Below, one piece after another: positions 7,709 through 17,200 of a stretch of 64,000 bases of DNA. How positions within the stretch are numbered: the first letter of the stretch is position 1; every line of letters begins with the position of its first letter. Made by a program: the position numbers and the translations under genes. Source of the DNA: Sellimonas caecigallum (lineage in GTDB: Bacteria; Bacillota; Clostridia; Lachnospirales; Lachnospiraceae); NCBI RefSeq assembly GCF_019754295.1, contig NZ_VIRV01000001.1, positions 434,001 through 498,000 of the forward strand, given 5' to 3'. The notes below the pieces were generated by a model. It was not told the origin of the DNA. It searched no databases and saw only the letters and a list, made by a program, of their open reading frames with translations.

Positions 7709-8629
7709 CTACCTTTTTCCAATACGTACACGCGGATCGGCTACACCGTATAAAATATCCACAATCAAGTTACATGTTACAAGGAAAATACCGTAGAATA
7801 TCGTCATCCCAAGCACCATGGAGTAATCGTTGTTTGAAACACTTTCCACGTAATATTTTCCCATTCCTGGAATGGCAAAAATCGATTCCAATACGAATGT
7901 ACCTGTAAGTACGGACGCTACTGTCGGCCCAAGCACCGTCATAACCGGCATGATGGCGTTCCGTATTTGATGTTTGTACGTTACCCGTAAATCTGACACC
8001 CCTTTTGAACGGGCTGTCTTAATATAATCCTGCTGCGTAACTTCCAGCATGCTTGCACGCATGATACGCGAGACGGATGCCAGCGTATAGAATGCCAGCG
8101 CGCAGGCCGGAAGAATCGTGTATTCGATCCCTTCGTATTTTGCAACCGGAAGAAGTCCCCATCTGATACCAAAAAGATACTGGAGTACCGCACCCATGAT
8201 AAAGTCCGGGATACTTGTTCCAAGCACCGCGATGATGACACAGAAGAAATCCAGTTTCTTTCCTCTGTTTCTCGCAGAGATAATTCCCAGGACAAGGCCA
8301 ATGGATACTGCAAGTACCAAAGCACGGATCCCAAGATCCGCAGAAAACGGGAATGTTTCTCCGATGATATCGTTGACCGTTCTGTTTGTAAATTTCATGG
8401 AATATCCGAAATTCCCCTGAAGCAAATTGCCCATATACACCAGATACTGTACAATAAGCGGTTTGTCAAACCCATAGTACGCTTCCATATTCGCCGCAAC
8501 TTCCGGCGTCAGCTTTGCGCTCGTAAAAGGCGTACCTGGCATCAGACGCACAAGAAAGAACACAATTGTGATCAGTACCCAGATCGTCAGAACCGCTGCT
8601 ATTACACGCTTTATAATATACTTGAGCAT
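7709..8629 (-). CDS. oppB: Oligopeptide ABC transporter permease (OppB-like)
   Basis: The 306-residue integral membrane protein starts MLKYIIKRVIAAVLTIWVLI, the typical OppB/DppB first helix, and carries the family motif RLMPGTPF after it. About six hydrophobic helices follow, with an EAA-type loop (DYIKTARSKGVSDLRVTYKH, about residues 200-219). AGGAGG lies just before the ATG. A stable hairpin separates it from the binding-protein gene upstream, a common way to keep binding protein more abundant than permease. Confidence 0.92.
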   Translation of the reverse strand: MLKYIIKRVIAAVLTIWVLITIVFFLVRLMPGTPFTSAKLTPEVAANMEAYYGFDKPLIVQYLVYMGNLLQGNFGYSMKFTNRTVNDIIGETFPFSADLGIRALVLAVSIGLVLGIISARNRGKKLDFFCVIIAVLGTSIPDFIMGAVLQYLFGIRWGLLPVAKYEGIEYTILPACALAFYTLASVSRIMRASMLEVTQQDYIKTARSKGVSDLRVTYKHQIRNAIMPVMTVLGPTVASVLTGTFVLESIFAIPGMGKYYVESVSNNDYSMVLGMTIFYGIFLVTCNLIVDILYGVADPRVRIGKR

Positions 8630-8651
8630 TTCTCATCCTCCTACCGTAAGC

Positions 8652-8702
8652 GAAAGAATCCGCCGCCCAGTCTGCTGCCGGGCAGCGGTCTTCGATTCTT
8701 TC
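8652..8702 (-). terminator. Hairpin between oppA and oppB (partial terminator or mRNA-stabilising structure)
   Basis: An outer inverted repeat GAAAGAATC/GATTCTTTC encloses a GC-rich inner stem. There is no strong T-run, so read-through to the permease genes is expected. It probably sets the oppA-to-permease ratio. Confidence 0.6.
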
Positions 8703-8720
8703 ATTCTATTTCATGAATGA

Positions 8721-10352
8721 TTATTTTTCTACATCTGCGTGAACCCAATCGATGTTGACACTGCAATAGAAGAATGTTACGTCCTTCATGTCATCATCCA
8801 GCAGATAATGGATTACACGTTCTGCCTGCGGAAGGAATGCACCGTCGTCAATAATAATCTGTTCTGCCTGATGAAGCATATCCATACGGGCTTTCGCGTC
8901 TACTTCCTGCTGAGAAGCTTCCAAAAGCTGATCTACCTGATCATTTTTATATCTGCTGTAGTTATAAGAACTGCCTGATTTGAAAAGTTCCAGATAACTG
9001 TATGGATCATCGTAGTCTGATCCCCAGCCTCCCCAAGCGATCTCATAATCGCCGCTCTGCTGTCTGCTAAGCACTTCATTGTATGTTACCTGCTGGATCG
9101 TCACATTGATTCCCAGCGTCTTGGTCCACATTTCCTGACATACTTCCGCCTGTTTTTTGGATGTCTCCGCATCTGTCGTCGTGATGGAAAGGGAAATGTC
9201 GGAAGGATTGGAAAGTCCAAGTTCAGACAAGGCTGTATTCAGATATTCTTTTGCCTTTGCCTCGTCTCCGTCAAGCGGATAAGACTGAAGCGTGGATTCC
9301 TCTCCATACGTCTTTTCCACACCTTTCAGGCCGCTGAAAGCAAGTGAAGCGCTTGGTGCACTAATACCATTGTTTACAAGATCATTGTAATCATTTCTGT
9401 TCAGCGCATAGTTAAGGGCAAGCCTTAAATTCTTGTTGGAAAGATACTGATTGCTGCAGTTAAAGTAAAAATAATCCACATTTCCATTCCGGAAAACGTT
9501 GTCTTTTCCTTCATAAGTTGGGACAGCTGCGGATGGAAGTTCTACATAATCAAGTTCGCCGTCCTCATACATCGCAAGCGCTGTATCCTGAGTCTGTACA
9601 TAGCTAAGTTCTACTCGGTCAAGTTTAATGGAATCTGCATCCCAGTACTCTTCATTTGGCTCAAATACCCATTTTTGATTTTTGGAACTGGTCAGTTTGT
9701 ACGGACCTGAATAAATATTTTTCTCTGCGTCTGCCGCAAAATCTTTTCCGTATTTTTCTACGATATCCTGGCGAAGCGGTGCAAACTGTGCCTGAGCTCC
9801 GATCATACTCAAAAAGTATGCTGTCGGATGCTCCAGCGTCACGACAAGCGTCGTATCGTCCTGAGCGACAACCCCAAGTTCAGATGGATCCATCTGTCCT
9901 TTTTCAACCTGATAACCGTTCTTTATGTATTCTCCGATGAATGCGTATGGAGCTGCTGTTTTCGGGTTCATCAGTCTCTGCCAGCTGTACACGAAATCCT
10001 GCGCTTTGATCTGCTGTCCGTCACTCCATTTGGCATCCGGATTCAAATGGAAAGTATAGGTAAGACCGTCTTCGGAAACTTCCCAGGTCTCTGCTACACC
10101 CGGATATACTTCTCCTCCGGTGTTCCGCACAAGACTTTCCGTAATTGCATGCTGAATCTCATTGTCTGGGATACTGTTGCTCTTCGTCGGATCCAGACTG
10201 GTAGGTTCCGTTCTTGTAGAATAACGGAATACTTTCTCATTGCTTTCTGAAGATTCGCCTTCTTCTTTTCCGCCTCCTGGAACGCCGCATCCAGCAAGCA
10301 TTGTCACTGTCATTGCTGCTGCCAGCAATGCTGCCAAAATTTTCTTTTTCAT
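8721..10352 (-). CDS. oppA: Peptide ABC transporter substrate-binding lipoprotein (OppA-like)
   Basis: The 543-residue precursor has a lipoprotein signal peptide with lipobox LAGC at about residues 19-22, so it would be anchored to the outer face of the membrane. The body is an SBP_bac_5 protein, with YSTRTEPTSLDPTKSNS near the mature start, the family motif NPDAKWSDGQ and the repeated DYVYSWQRL-like segment (DFVYSWQRLMNPKTAAPYA). This OppA subgroup binds oligopeptides of several residues. It follows the Pro-specific peptidase gene by 18 bases, so peptide capture and cleavage are co-expressed. The actual peptide preference cannot be read from the sequence. Confidence 0.93.
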   Translation of the reverse strand: MKKKILAALLAAAMTVTMLAGCGVPGGGKEEGESSESNEKVFRYSTRTEPTSLDPTKSNSIPDNEIQHAITESLVRNTGGEVYPGVAETWEVSEDGLTYTFHLNPDAKWSDGQQIKAQDFVYSWQRLMNPKTAAPYAFIGEYIKNGYQVEKGQMDPSELGVVAQDDTTLVVTLEHPTAYFLSMIGAQAQFAPLRQDIVEKYGKDFAADAEKNIYSGPYKLTSSKNQKWVFEPNEEYWDADSIKLDRVELSYVQTQDTALAMYEDGELDYVELPSAAVPTYEGKDNVFRNGNVDYFYFNCSNQYLSNKNLRLALNYALNRNDYNDLVNNGISAPSASLAFSGLKGVEKTYGEESTLQSYPLDGDEAKAKEYLNTALSELGLSNPSDISLSITTTDAETSKKQAEVCQEMWTKTLGINVTIQQVTYNEVLSRQQSGDYEIAWGGWGSDYDDPYSYLELFKSGSSYNYSRYKNDQVDQLLEASQQEVDAKARMDMLHQAEQIIIDDGAFLPQAERVIHYLLDDDMKDVTFFYCSVNIDWVHADVEK

Positions 10353-10370
10353 AATAAGCCTCCTTTTGAT

Positions 10371-11441
10371 TTAGATTTCTATCAAATCGTGTGTAGCACT
10401 TATCAGGTTTTCATACCCCTGTTCTGTGATAAGTCCCTGATCTTCGATCCGGATCCCTCCCCAGCCCGGAATATAAATTCCTGGTTCTACCGTCATAATG
10501 TTCCCCTTCTGGAGAACTGCGGTGGAATTGCTTCCGATAAACGGAAGTTCATGGACGAAAAGTCCGATGCCATGTCCGATGCCTCCGTAATTATATTTCA
10601 GATAAGGCGTATCCTTAATAGCTTTTAAGGATGCCTCATAACACTCTATGCCTGTCACTCCCGGTTTGATGACTGCTTCCACATCTTCTGTCATCTGCCT
10701 GCAAAGATCATACACTTTTTTCTGTTCTTCGGATGCTTTTCCGACTACTACCGTCCGGGTCATATCAGACAGATACCCATTATACTGGCAGCCATAATCC
10801 ATCAGAACCAGATCTCCGTATTCTATGGATTTGCTTGACGGAATTCCATGAAGAAGAGATGTCCTTGCCCCTGAAATCAGTATCCCTCCGTACGGCTTTG
10901 TATCTGCTCCTTCCATAACCATATAGTGGGACAGCCTGGATGCCAGCTCTTTTTCAGTAACTCCAACACGGATATCTTTGACAATCTTTTCGAACGCCCG
11001 CGATGCAATCTCACACGCCGCCCTTAAATATCCTTCCTCTTCTTTTGTCTTTACAGAGCGAAATTCTTCCGTCACATTCGATGTAGGAATCATTTCTGCC
11101 TTTACACTGTTCCGAATCGACTCATAAAACGCGAAAGTCAGATAGTCTTCTTCAAAGGCGATGGTTTTTATATTCTCGCATTCGCCCAGATGACCGACCG
11201 TCTTCCCGATGGTATTTCCTGGTGTTCGCCAATTCACGATCTCATAAGACGGGCATTCATTAGACGCCTGCTCCGTATATCTTGGATCCGTAATAAAGTA
11301 CTGTTTTGATTTGGTTATGTACAGATAAGAGTCCTCTCCTGTATAGGAACTGATATAGCGCACATTTGCCGGTTTTGCTACAAAAAAGGAGTCCAGTTCG
11401 TGCTCCTCCATGTAATTTCTGATTTTCTGCAGTGTATTCAC
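10371..11441 (-). CDS. M24-family Xaa-Pro peptidase (aminopeptidase P / prolidase-like)
   Basis: This 356-residue protein has a creatinase-type N-terminal domain (about residues 1-125) and an M24 'pita-bread' catalytic domain. The five metal ligands are visible: two Asp in LMDYGCQYNGYLSDMTRT, His in GIGHGIGLFVHELP, Glu in MTVEPGIY and Glu in GIRIEDQG. Enzymes of this family cleave bonds next to proline or hydroxyproline, either X-Pro dipeptides or the N-terminal residue before Pro. The start is GTG 11439-11441 behind a run of six G. It is the first gene of the importer operon, which indicates that imported peptides are rich in Pro or Hyp. Cytoplasmic, with no signal peptide. Confidence 0.9.
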   Translation of the reverse strand: MNTLQKIRNYMEEHELDSFFVAKPANVRYISSYTGEDSYLYITKSKQYFITDPRYTEQASNECPSYEIVNWRTPGNTIGKTVGHLGECENIKTIAFEEDYLTFAFYESIRNSVKAEMIPTSNVTEEFRSVKTKEEEGYLRAACEIASRAFEKIVKDIRVGVTEKELASRLSHYMVMEGADTKPYGGILISGARTSLLHGIPSSKSIEYGDLVLMDYGCQYNGYLSDMTRTVVVGKASEEQKKVYDLCRQMTEDVEAVIKPGVTGIECYEASLKAIKDTPYLKYNYGGIGHGIGLFVHELPFIGSNSTAVLQKGNIMTVEPGIYIPGWGGIRIEDQGLITEQGYENLISATHDLIEI

Positions 11442-11471
11442 GTTTTACCCCCCTATCTAAAATGTATATTT

Positions 11472-11501
11472 ATATTACCACCTTTCTATCTCTCCTGTCA
11501 A
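11472..11501 (-). promoter_or_regulatory. Promoter of the peptidase/importer operon with overlapping dyad
   Basis: On minus, TTGACA (11496-11501) and TAATAT (11472-11477) have an 18-base spacer. An inverted repeat TGTCA-n6-TGACA at 11496-11511 covers the -35 box and may be an operator. Confidence 0.65.
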
Positions 11502-11511
11502 TATCGTGACA

Positions 11512-11789
11512 ATTAATTTCGTTTAATTTTCTCAATTTTCCCTCATTATTGTCTATCTTATTTTGTTTTTTTCAAATATTCTATATTTATTTTTTATTTT
11601 TTCTTATTTTTTCTGTTTTATTATTTTTACACAAAATACACTTGTCTATTTTGCACTAGACTTTTGTACATTTTTTGTCTACTTTTTCACGTAATTGAAA
11701 AGTTATTTTATGTTTAAAGTTGTCACTTTTTAAATATTTATTCATAAATTTATCTATTTTATTCTTTTCTATTTCGTTTTTCAAAGCTC
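11512..11789. other. Very AT-rich intergenic stretch, no gene seen
   Basis: About 280 bases, mostly T/A tracts on both strands, lie between the importer promoter and the GH127 terminator. I see no open frame with a ribosome binding site, no RNA gene and no repeat. Confidence 0.6.
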
Positions 11790-11834
11790 AAAAAAAGGTT
11801 TTGAATAAATATTCCAAATTTATCCAAAACCTTT
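11790..11834 (-). terminator. Rho-independent terminator of the GH127 gene
   Basis: The minus strand forms AAGGTTTTGGATAAAT paired with ATTTATTCAAAACCTT (one mismatch) followed by a run of seven T. It starts a few bases after the stop codon at 11839. Confidence 0.88.
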
Positions 11835-11838
11835 CCTG

Positions 11839-14088
11839 TCAATCTTCTTTTTTCCAGTAAACGTGATAGTTCTCTTCCTCTATATCAAACAAAGGACGAA
11901 ATTCTATTCCGCGAAGTCGAAATCTGCTCCCTTTCTCCCGGACAGGTCTTTCCCCCTTCCGGAATTTCAGATACTCGTTTTCCTTTTGAACAGCCGCCAA
12001 AATATACGGACCGTATCGGAAAACACCAAGATCTCCCCGATCCTGCGGGCTTTCTGTCTCTATAGAGCAGAAAAACTGTATTTGTATCTCATGGACACCC
12101 TGCGGAATATCCAGACAGAAATATCCGTCTTTTTCGCACAACTGTGCCCATTTGGCTTCATCCATCCAGATATCTGCCTTTCCATTGTTCCAGTACGGAT
12201 CTCTGATTTTCATCTCAAAATCGGCTCCAGCTTCGATTTCAATCTGTATTTTCCCTGGAACATCCATGTCTGTCTTTTGCCTTACAAAAACATCTTTTTC
12301 CTCCCACCTCAGTGAGGATTCCACAAACAGATTCACGATCAGATTATCCTTCTCCGCCGCATAGATCATATCCGCATATTTAAAATGGCTCTCCATACCC
12401 GTTCCATGACAGCAGGAATTCTCCCGTTCAAATACTTTTTTCCCTCCCGGAGCCAGAGGAGTAAAGTATACCGATTCCCCGCTTACGCCATGTTCTCTGG
12501 ACGCAAGGATGTGGTTGAAGAGTGTCCGTTCATAGTAGTCCATCATCTCTTTGCTTCCTTCATACTGATAAAGCTCTTTTGTAAGTTTCAGCATATTGTA
12601 GGATGCACAGGACTCGGCTGTGTGATGGGAAAGCAGATTTCCGATACAGTCCGGGCAATGAAACATTTCTCCCTCCCCTGTACCGCCGATGGCGTATGTC
12701 CTCCTCTTTGTTACCGTATTCCAGAAAAACTCCGATAAGTCATAGTATCTTTTTTCTCCTGTCACTTTAAATATTTCCATCGCCCCAACGATCTGCGGAA
12801 TGTGCTGGTTTGCGTGCATCTTATCAAGGGCGTCGATTTTCTGCTCCATTGGAAAAAATAGTTTTTCATTGTCAAAAAAACGGGCGGCATCCAGATAATA
12901 TGTTTCTCCTGTGATTGCGTAAAGTCTCGCCAAAACATCGTTCATTCCACCGTATTCCCCGGCAATATAGATACTCCACATCTTAAGCCTCTGCTCCTGT
13001 GAAAGCCGGGACAGACGATCGTACACCCACTTTCCCATCTTTTTCGCAATGCCAAGTGCTGTTTCACTGCCGATGAACTCAAAGCAGTCCAAAAGCCCCG
13101 CCAGGATTTTGTGAAGCGTGTAATATGGAGCCCATATATCCGGGTACGGCACATAAGCTTCCAGTTTATCAAACTGTTCTTCCGGATATCCGCTCAGAAA
13201 TCCTTCGTGAATTCCTGGCATTTTTCCCATGGCTTCCTGGCATTTTTCCAGCTCCCGGATCATATATTCTGCTTTCTGCTTTGTCTTTTGATCTCCCGTC
13301 GCTTTATAGCAAAGTGCCAGGGCAGAAAGATAATGTCCGGTAGTATGTCCTCTCAGGCTGCACTCCGGAGCGTCCCATCCTGTCATTGGCTCTGCCTCTT
13401 TCGTATCCAGGCCAGCCGCTTCCCGAAAGTTATAGAGCATCTGATCATCGTCCCTGGAAAGAAGAAAGCGGCTCATCTCATCCTGTGCCTGAGTCAGACG
13501 GTTGTCTCCTTCCAAAACAGCCTCCCCATGATCGAAGTATCTCATTTTCGGCTTTGTGTCCTTCTTTTCTTTTTCCAGTTTTTCCTTCACATTTATCTGT
13601 GCCTCAACCTGGAAAGACAGATCGTCCAGAATGCCCGTCTCTGTCCGTCTCCCTTGTTGTCCATATTTTCTCTTGCTTCCGCCTTCCCATACTACCGGGT
13701 GCATGAGTGTTTCTCCTTCTTCGGTGTACACAATCAAAGAAGGCGGCAAAAAGAATTCTTTACCCACTTCCGCTTCCAAATTGACGGGCTCTATTCCTTT
13801 TACCCGGATACGGGGATGATCCTCCAGGATGCATACTTTATATTCTTTTGTGGCAGATACCGCTCCAAAGGAAAATGTTCCCCACAGAGAATAGGTCCGG
13901 TTCCCCATGCCATAAGAAGGTCTCCTGATTTTTCCGTCTGATCCCAGATACACTTCATGTTCAGAACGCCACTTGATATCAGATCCATATTTCCCTTTGT
14001 CCGGAAGATCCAGATCAAATTCAACGGTGTTGAGATTCCCCAGGTAAAGTGCCTCCATATCTTTTTTTACGATCTCTTCTGCATTCAT
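11839..14088 (-). CDS. GH127 family glycoside hydrolase, beta-L-arabinofuranosidase-like (DUF1680)
   Basis: The 749-residue protein has an N-terminal beta-rich, Ig-like extension (about residues 15-185) and a DUF1680 (alpha/alpha)6 barrel from about residue 190. Residues matching the zinc-thiolate catalytic site of Bifidobacterium HypBA1 are present: Glu in GEGEMFHC (about 474), Glu and Cys in HTAESCASYN (492, 494) and the Cys pair in NSCCHGTGMESH (559-560). HypBA1 removes beta-L-arabinofuranose from hydroxyproline-linked arabino-oligosaccharides of plant extensins; other GH127 members act on pectin side chains. No signal peptide, so it works on imported substrates. AGGAG precedes the ATG, and a TATAAT box is at 14132-14137 on minus. 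It appears monocistronic. Confidence 0.88.
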   Translation of the reverse strand: MNAEEIVKKDMEALYLGNLNTVEFDLDLPDKGKYGSDIKWRSEHEVYLGSDGKIRRPSYGMGNRTYSLWGTFSFGAVSATKEYKVCILEDHPRIRVKGIEPVNLEAEVGKEFFLPPSLIVYTEEGETLMHPVVWEGGSKRKYGQQGRRTETGILDDLSFQVEAQINVKEKLEKEKKDTKPKMRYFDHGEAVLEGDNRLTQAQDEMSRFLLSRDDDQMLYNFREAAGLDTKEAEPMTGWDAPECSLRGHTTGHYLSALALCYKATGDQKTKQKAEYMIRELEKCQEAMGKMPGIHEGFLSGYPEEQFDKLEAYVPYPDIWAPYYTLHKILAGLLDCFEFIGSETALGIAKKMGKWVYDRLSRLSQEQRLKMWSIYIAGEYGGMNDVLARLYAITGETYYLDAARFFDNEKLFFPMEQKIDALDKMHANQHIPQIVGAMEIFKVTGEKRYYDLSEFFWNTVTKRRTYAIGGTGEGEMFHCPDCIGNLLSHHTAESCASYNMLKLTKELYQYEGSKEMMDYYERTLFNHILASREHGVSGESVYFTPLAPGGKKVFERENSCCHGTGMESHFKYADMIYAAEKDNLIVNLFVESSLRWEEKDVFVRQKTDMDVPGKIQIEIEAGADFEMKIRDPYWNNGKADIWMDEAKWAQLCEKDGYFCLDIPQGVHEIQIQFFCSIETESPQDRGDLGVFRYGPYILAAVQKENEYLKFRKGERPVREKGSRFRLRGIEFRPLFDIEEENYHVYWKKED

Positions 14089-14210
14089 CTTTTTCTCCTG
14101 TGTTTTCTAACGAGTACTCTTGTTTTTCTAAATTATAGCACAATATTTATGCCTTATCATTTCCTTCTTTTGAAAAATACCTCAAAAGATTTCGAAACTG
14201 GAAAGGGAAA

Positions 14211-14237
14211 GAGGCATGGGAACAAGTCCCATGCCTC
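14211..14237 (-). terminator. Hairpin terminator downstream of nifJ
   Basis: A perfect 10-base-pair stem, GAGGCATGGG/CCCATGCCTC, with a 7-base loop lies 20 bases after the nifJ stop. The T-run is interrupted (CTTTCCCTTT). Confidence 0.75.
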
Positions 14238-14256
14238 ATCATTTTTACATTTATTC

Positions 14257-17200
14257 TTATTCTGTCTTTCCGTACAGTGCAACAAGTTTGCTGAGATATT
14301 CGTATCTCTCTTTTGCTTCCTGTTCGTTCTTTTCGAATAATGCTTTTGCTTTTTCCGGGTTCTGTCTTACAAGAGAATTGTAACGTACTTCGCCGTTCAG
14401 GAATTCCTGATAATCTCCTGTAGGAGCTTTGCTGTCCAGAGTGAATTTATTTTCTGCAGCCGGGTTGAAGCGGAAGTTGTTCCAGTATCCGCATTCTACT
14501 GCAAGCTGTTCTTCTGTCTGTGCTTTGCTCATACCTTTCTTGATACCGTGGTTGATACACGGAGCGTATGCGATGATCAGTGACGGTCCCGGATAAGCTT
14601 CAGCTTCGGAAATCGCTTTAACTGTCTGGTTGAAGTCTGCACCCATTGCAATCTGTGCAACGTATACATATCCGTAGCTCATTGCAATACCAGCCAGGTC
14701 TTTCTTCTTCGTTTCTTTTCCGCCTGCTGCAAACTGTGCTACCGCACCTGTCTTTGTAGCTTTGGAAGACTGTCCGCCTGTGTTGGAGTAAACTTCTGTG
14801 TCGAATACCATGATATTGATATCCTGTCCGCTTGCCAGTACGTGGTCAAGTCCGCCGAATCCGATATCGTATGCCCATCCGTCTCCACCGAAGATCCACT
14901 GGGATTTCTTAGCCAGGAAATCTTTGTTGTTTACGATATCTTTGCATACTTCGCATTCGCATCCAGAAAGAGCAGCAACAAGTTTATCTGTAGCTGTTCC
15001 GTTTGTAGCTCCGCATGAGAATGTATCAAGCCATTCCTGACATGCTGCTTTTACTTCTTCAGATGCTTCTTCGGATGCTGCAACGGATTCTACTTTTGTC
15101 TTTAATCCATTTCTGAGTGCTTTGTTTGCAAGCATCATACCATATCCGAACTCTGCGTTATCTTCAAAGAGGGAGTTAGACCATGCAGGTCCTTTGCCTT
15201 CTGCGTTCACTGTGTATGGAGTGGACGGTGAGGAGTTACCCCAGATAGAAGAACATCCTGTCGCATTGGCAATATACATTCTGTCGCCAAATAACTGTGT
15301 GATAAGTTTTGCGTACGGTGTCTCGCCACATCCTGCACATGCTCCTGAGAATTCAAGAAGCGGCTGTTTGAACTGACTTCCCTTTACTGTATTTTCTTTG
15401 AATTTTGCAACAACTTCCGGTTTTACCGGGATTTCTCTTCCGAAATCGAAGAAGTTCTGTTCTCCGGCATTTTCTTCCATGTTGCCCATAACAAGTGCTT
15501 TTGCGCCTTTCTTTCCTGGACATACATTTGCGCAGGAACCACATCCTGTACAGTCGTAAGCGGATACTGTGATAGAGAATTTCATATCCGGCATACCAAT
15601 CATCGGAATTGTCTGCATTCCTTCCGGTACATTTGCAGCTTCTTCTTCTGTGAGAGCTACCGGACGGATAACTGCGTGCGGACATACGTATGCACAGCGG
15701 TTACACTGGATACAGTTTTCCGGCTGCCACAGCGGGATATCTACTGCAATACCACGTTTTTCATATGCAGCTGTTCCGGACGGTGTTGTTCCGTCTACGT
15801 ATTCTGTAAATGCAGATACAGGGAGTGAGTTTCCTTCCTGTGCATTTACTTTTGCCTGAATATTTTTAACGAAATCTACGACTTCTTTTCTTCCGCCTTT
15901 GACTTCCGGTGTGAATAATCCTTCGTCTTCTGCGTTCTTCCAGCTTTCCGGAACTTCAACCTGTACAACCTGTTTTGCACCTGCATCGATAGCGTCGTAG
16001 TTCATCTGAACGATCTTATCGCCTTTTCTTCCATATGTCGCTTTTGCTGCTTTCTTCATCAGATCGATCGCTTCTTCTTCCGGAATGATAGCTGCCAGTT
16101 TGAAGAATGCAGACTGCAGGATCGTATTGATACGTCCGCCGAGTCCGATCTCTTTACCGATCTTGATACCGTCGATCACATAAAACTTGATGTCATGGTT
16201 TGCGATGAATGCTTTTACCTGTCCCGGAAGATGTTTTTCCAGTCCTTCCATATCCCAAGGGCAGTTCAGAAGGAATGTACCTCCGTCAACCAGTTCCTGA
16301 ACCATGTTGTATTTATTGATGTAGGACGGGTTGTGGCATGCAACAAAGTTTGCCTTTTTGATCAGATATGTTGATTTGATCGGCTTCTTTCCGAAACGAA
16401 GGTGTGACATTGTTACACCGCCGGATTTCTTGGAGTCGTAATCAAAATATGCCTGAGCATACATATCTGTATTGTCTCCGATGATCTTGATGGAGTTCTT
16501 GTTAGCTCCGACTGTACCGTCTGCTCCAAGTCCCCAGAATTTACAGTTGATCGTTCCTTCCGGAGTTGTCACAAGCGGAGCCCCCACTTCAAGTGAAAGA
16601 TTTGTAACATCATCCACAATACCGATCGTGAATTTTTCTTTTTCTGTATTTTCATATACGGCAACGATCTGAGCCGGTGTCGTATCTTTGGAACCTAATC
16701 CGTAACGTCCTGTGAGGATCTTCACGCCGTCAAATTTTGTTCCTTTCAATGCTGCGACAACATCCAGGTACAGAGGTTCTCCCTGTGCTCCCGGTTCTTT
16801 TGTTCTGTCAAGTACAGAGATTACTTTTACAGAATCCGGAATCGCATTTACAAGTGCTTCAGCACAGAATGGTCTGTAAAGACGTACCTTTACAACTCCG
16901 ACTTTCTGTCCTTTTGCAAGGAGATAATCTACTGTCTCATCGATTGTCTCGCAAACGGATCCCATAGCGATGATAACGTGTTCTGCGTCTTCTGCTCCGT
17001 GGTAGTTGAAGAGTTTATAGTTTGTTCCGATCTTTGCATTGACCTTGTCCATGTATTCCTGAACGATAGCCGGCATTGCATCATAGAACGGGTTGCATGC
17101 TTCTCTTGCCTGGAAGAATACGTCCGGGTTCTGAGCGGATCCTCTTTCACATGGATGATTCGGATTTAACGCATGTTTACGGAAAGCGTCGATAGCATCC

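Noticed and set aside
11442-11838. Possible small RNA or riboswitch in the AT-rich gap before the importer operon
   Set aside because: Apart from one promoter and the GH127 terminator there is no conserved riboswitch core or GC-rich folded segment.
13111-13941. A 276-codon plus-strand frame inside the GH127 gene
   Set aside because: It is hydrophobic-aromatic antisense sequence opposite conserved catalytic residues of the hydrolase; no start signal.
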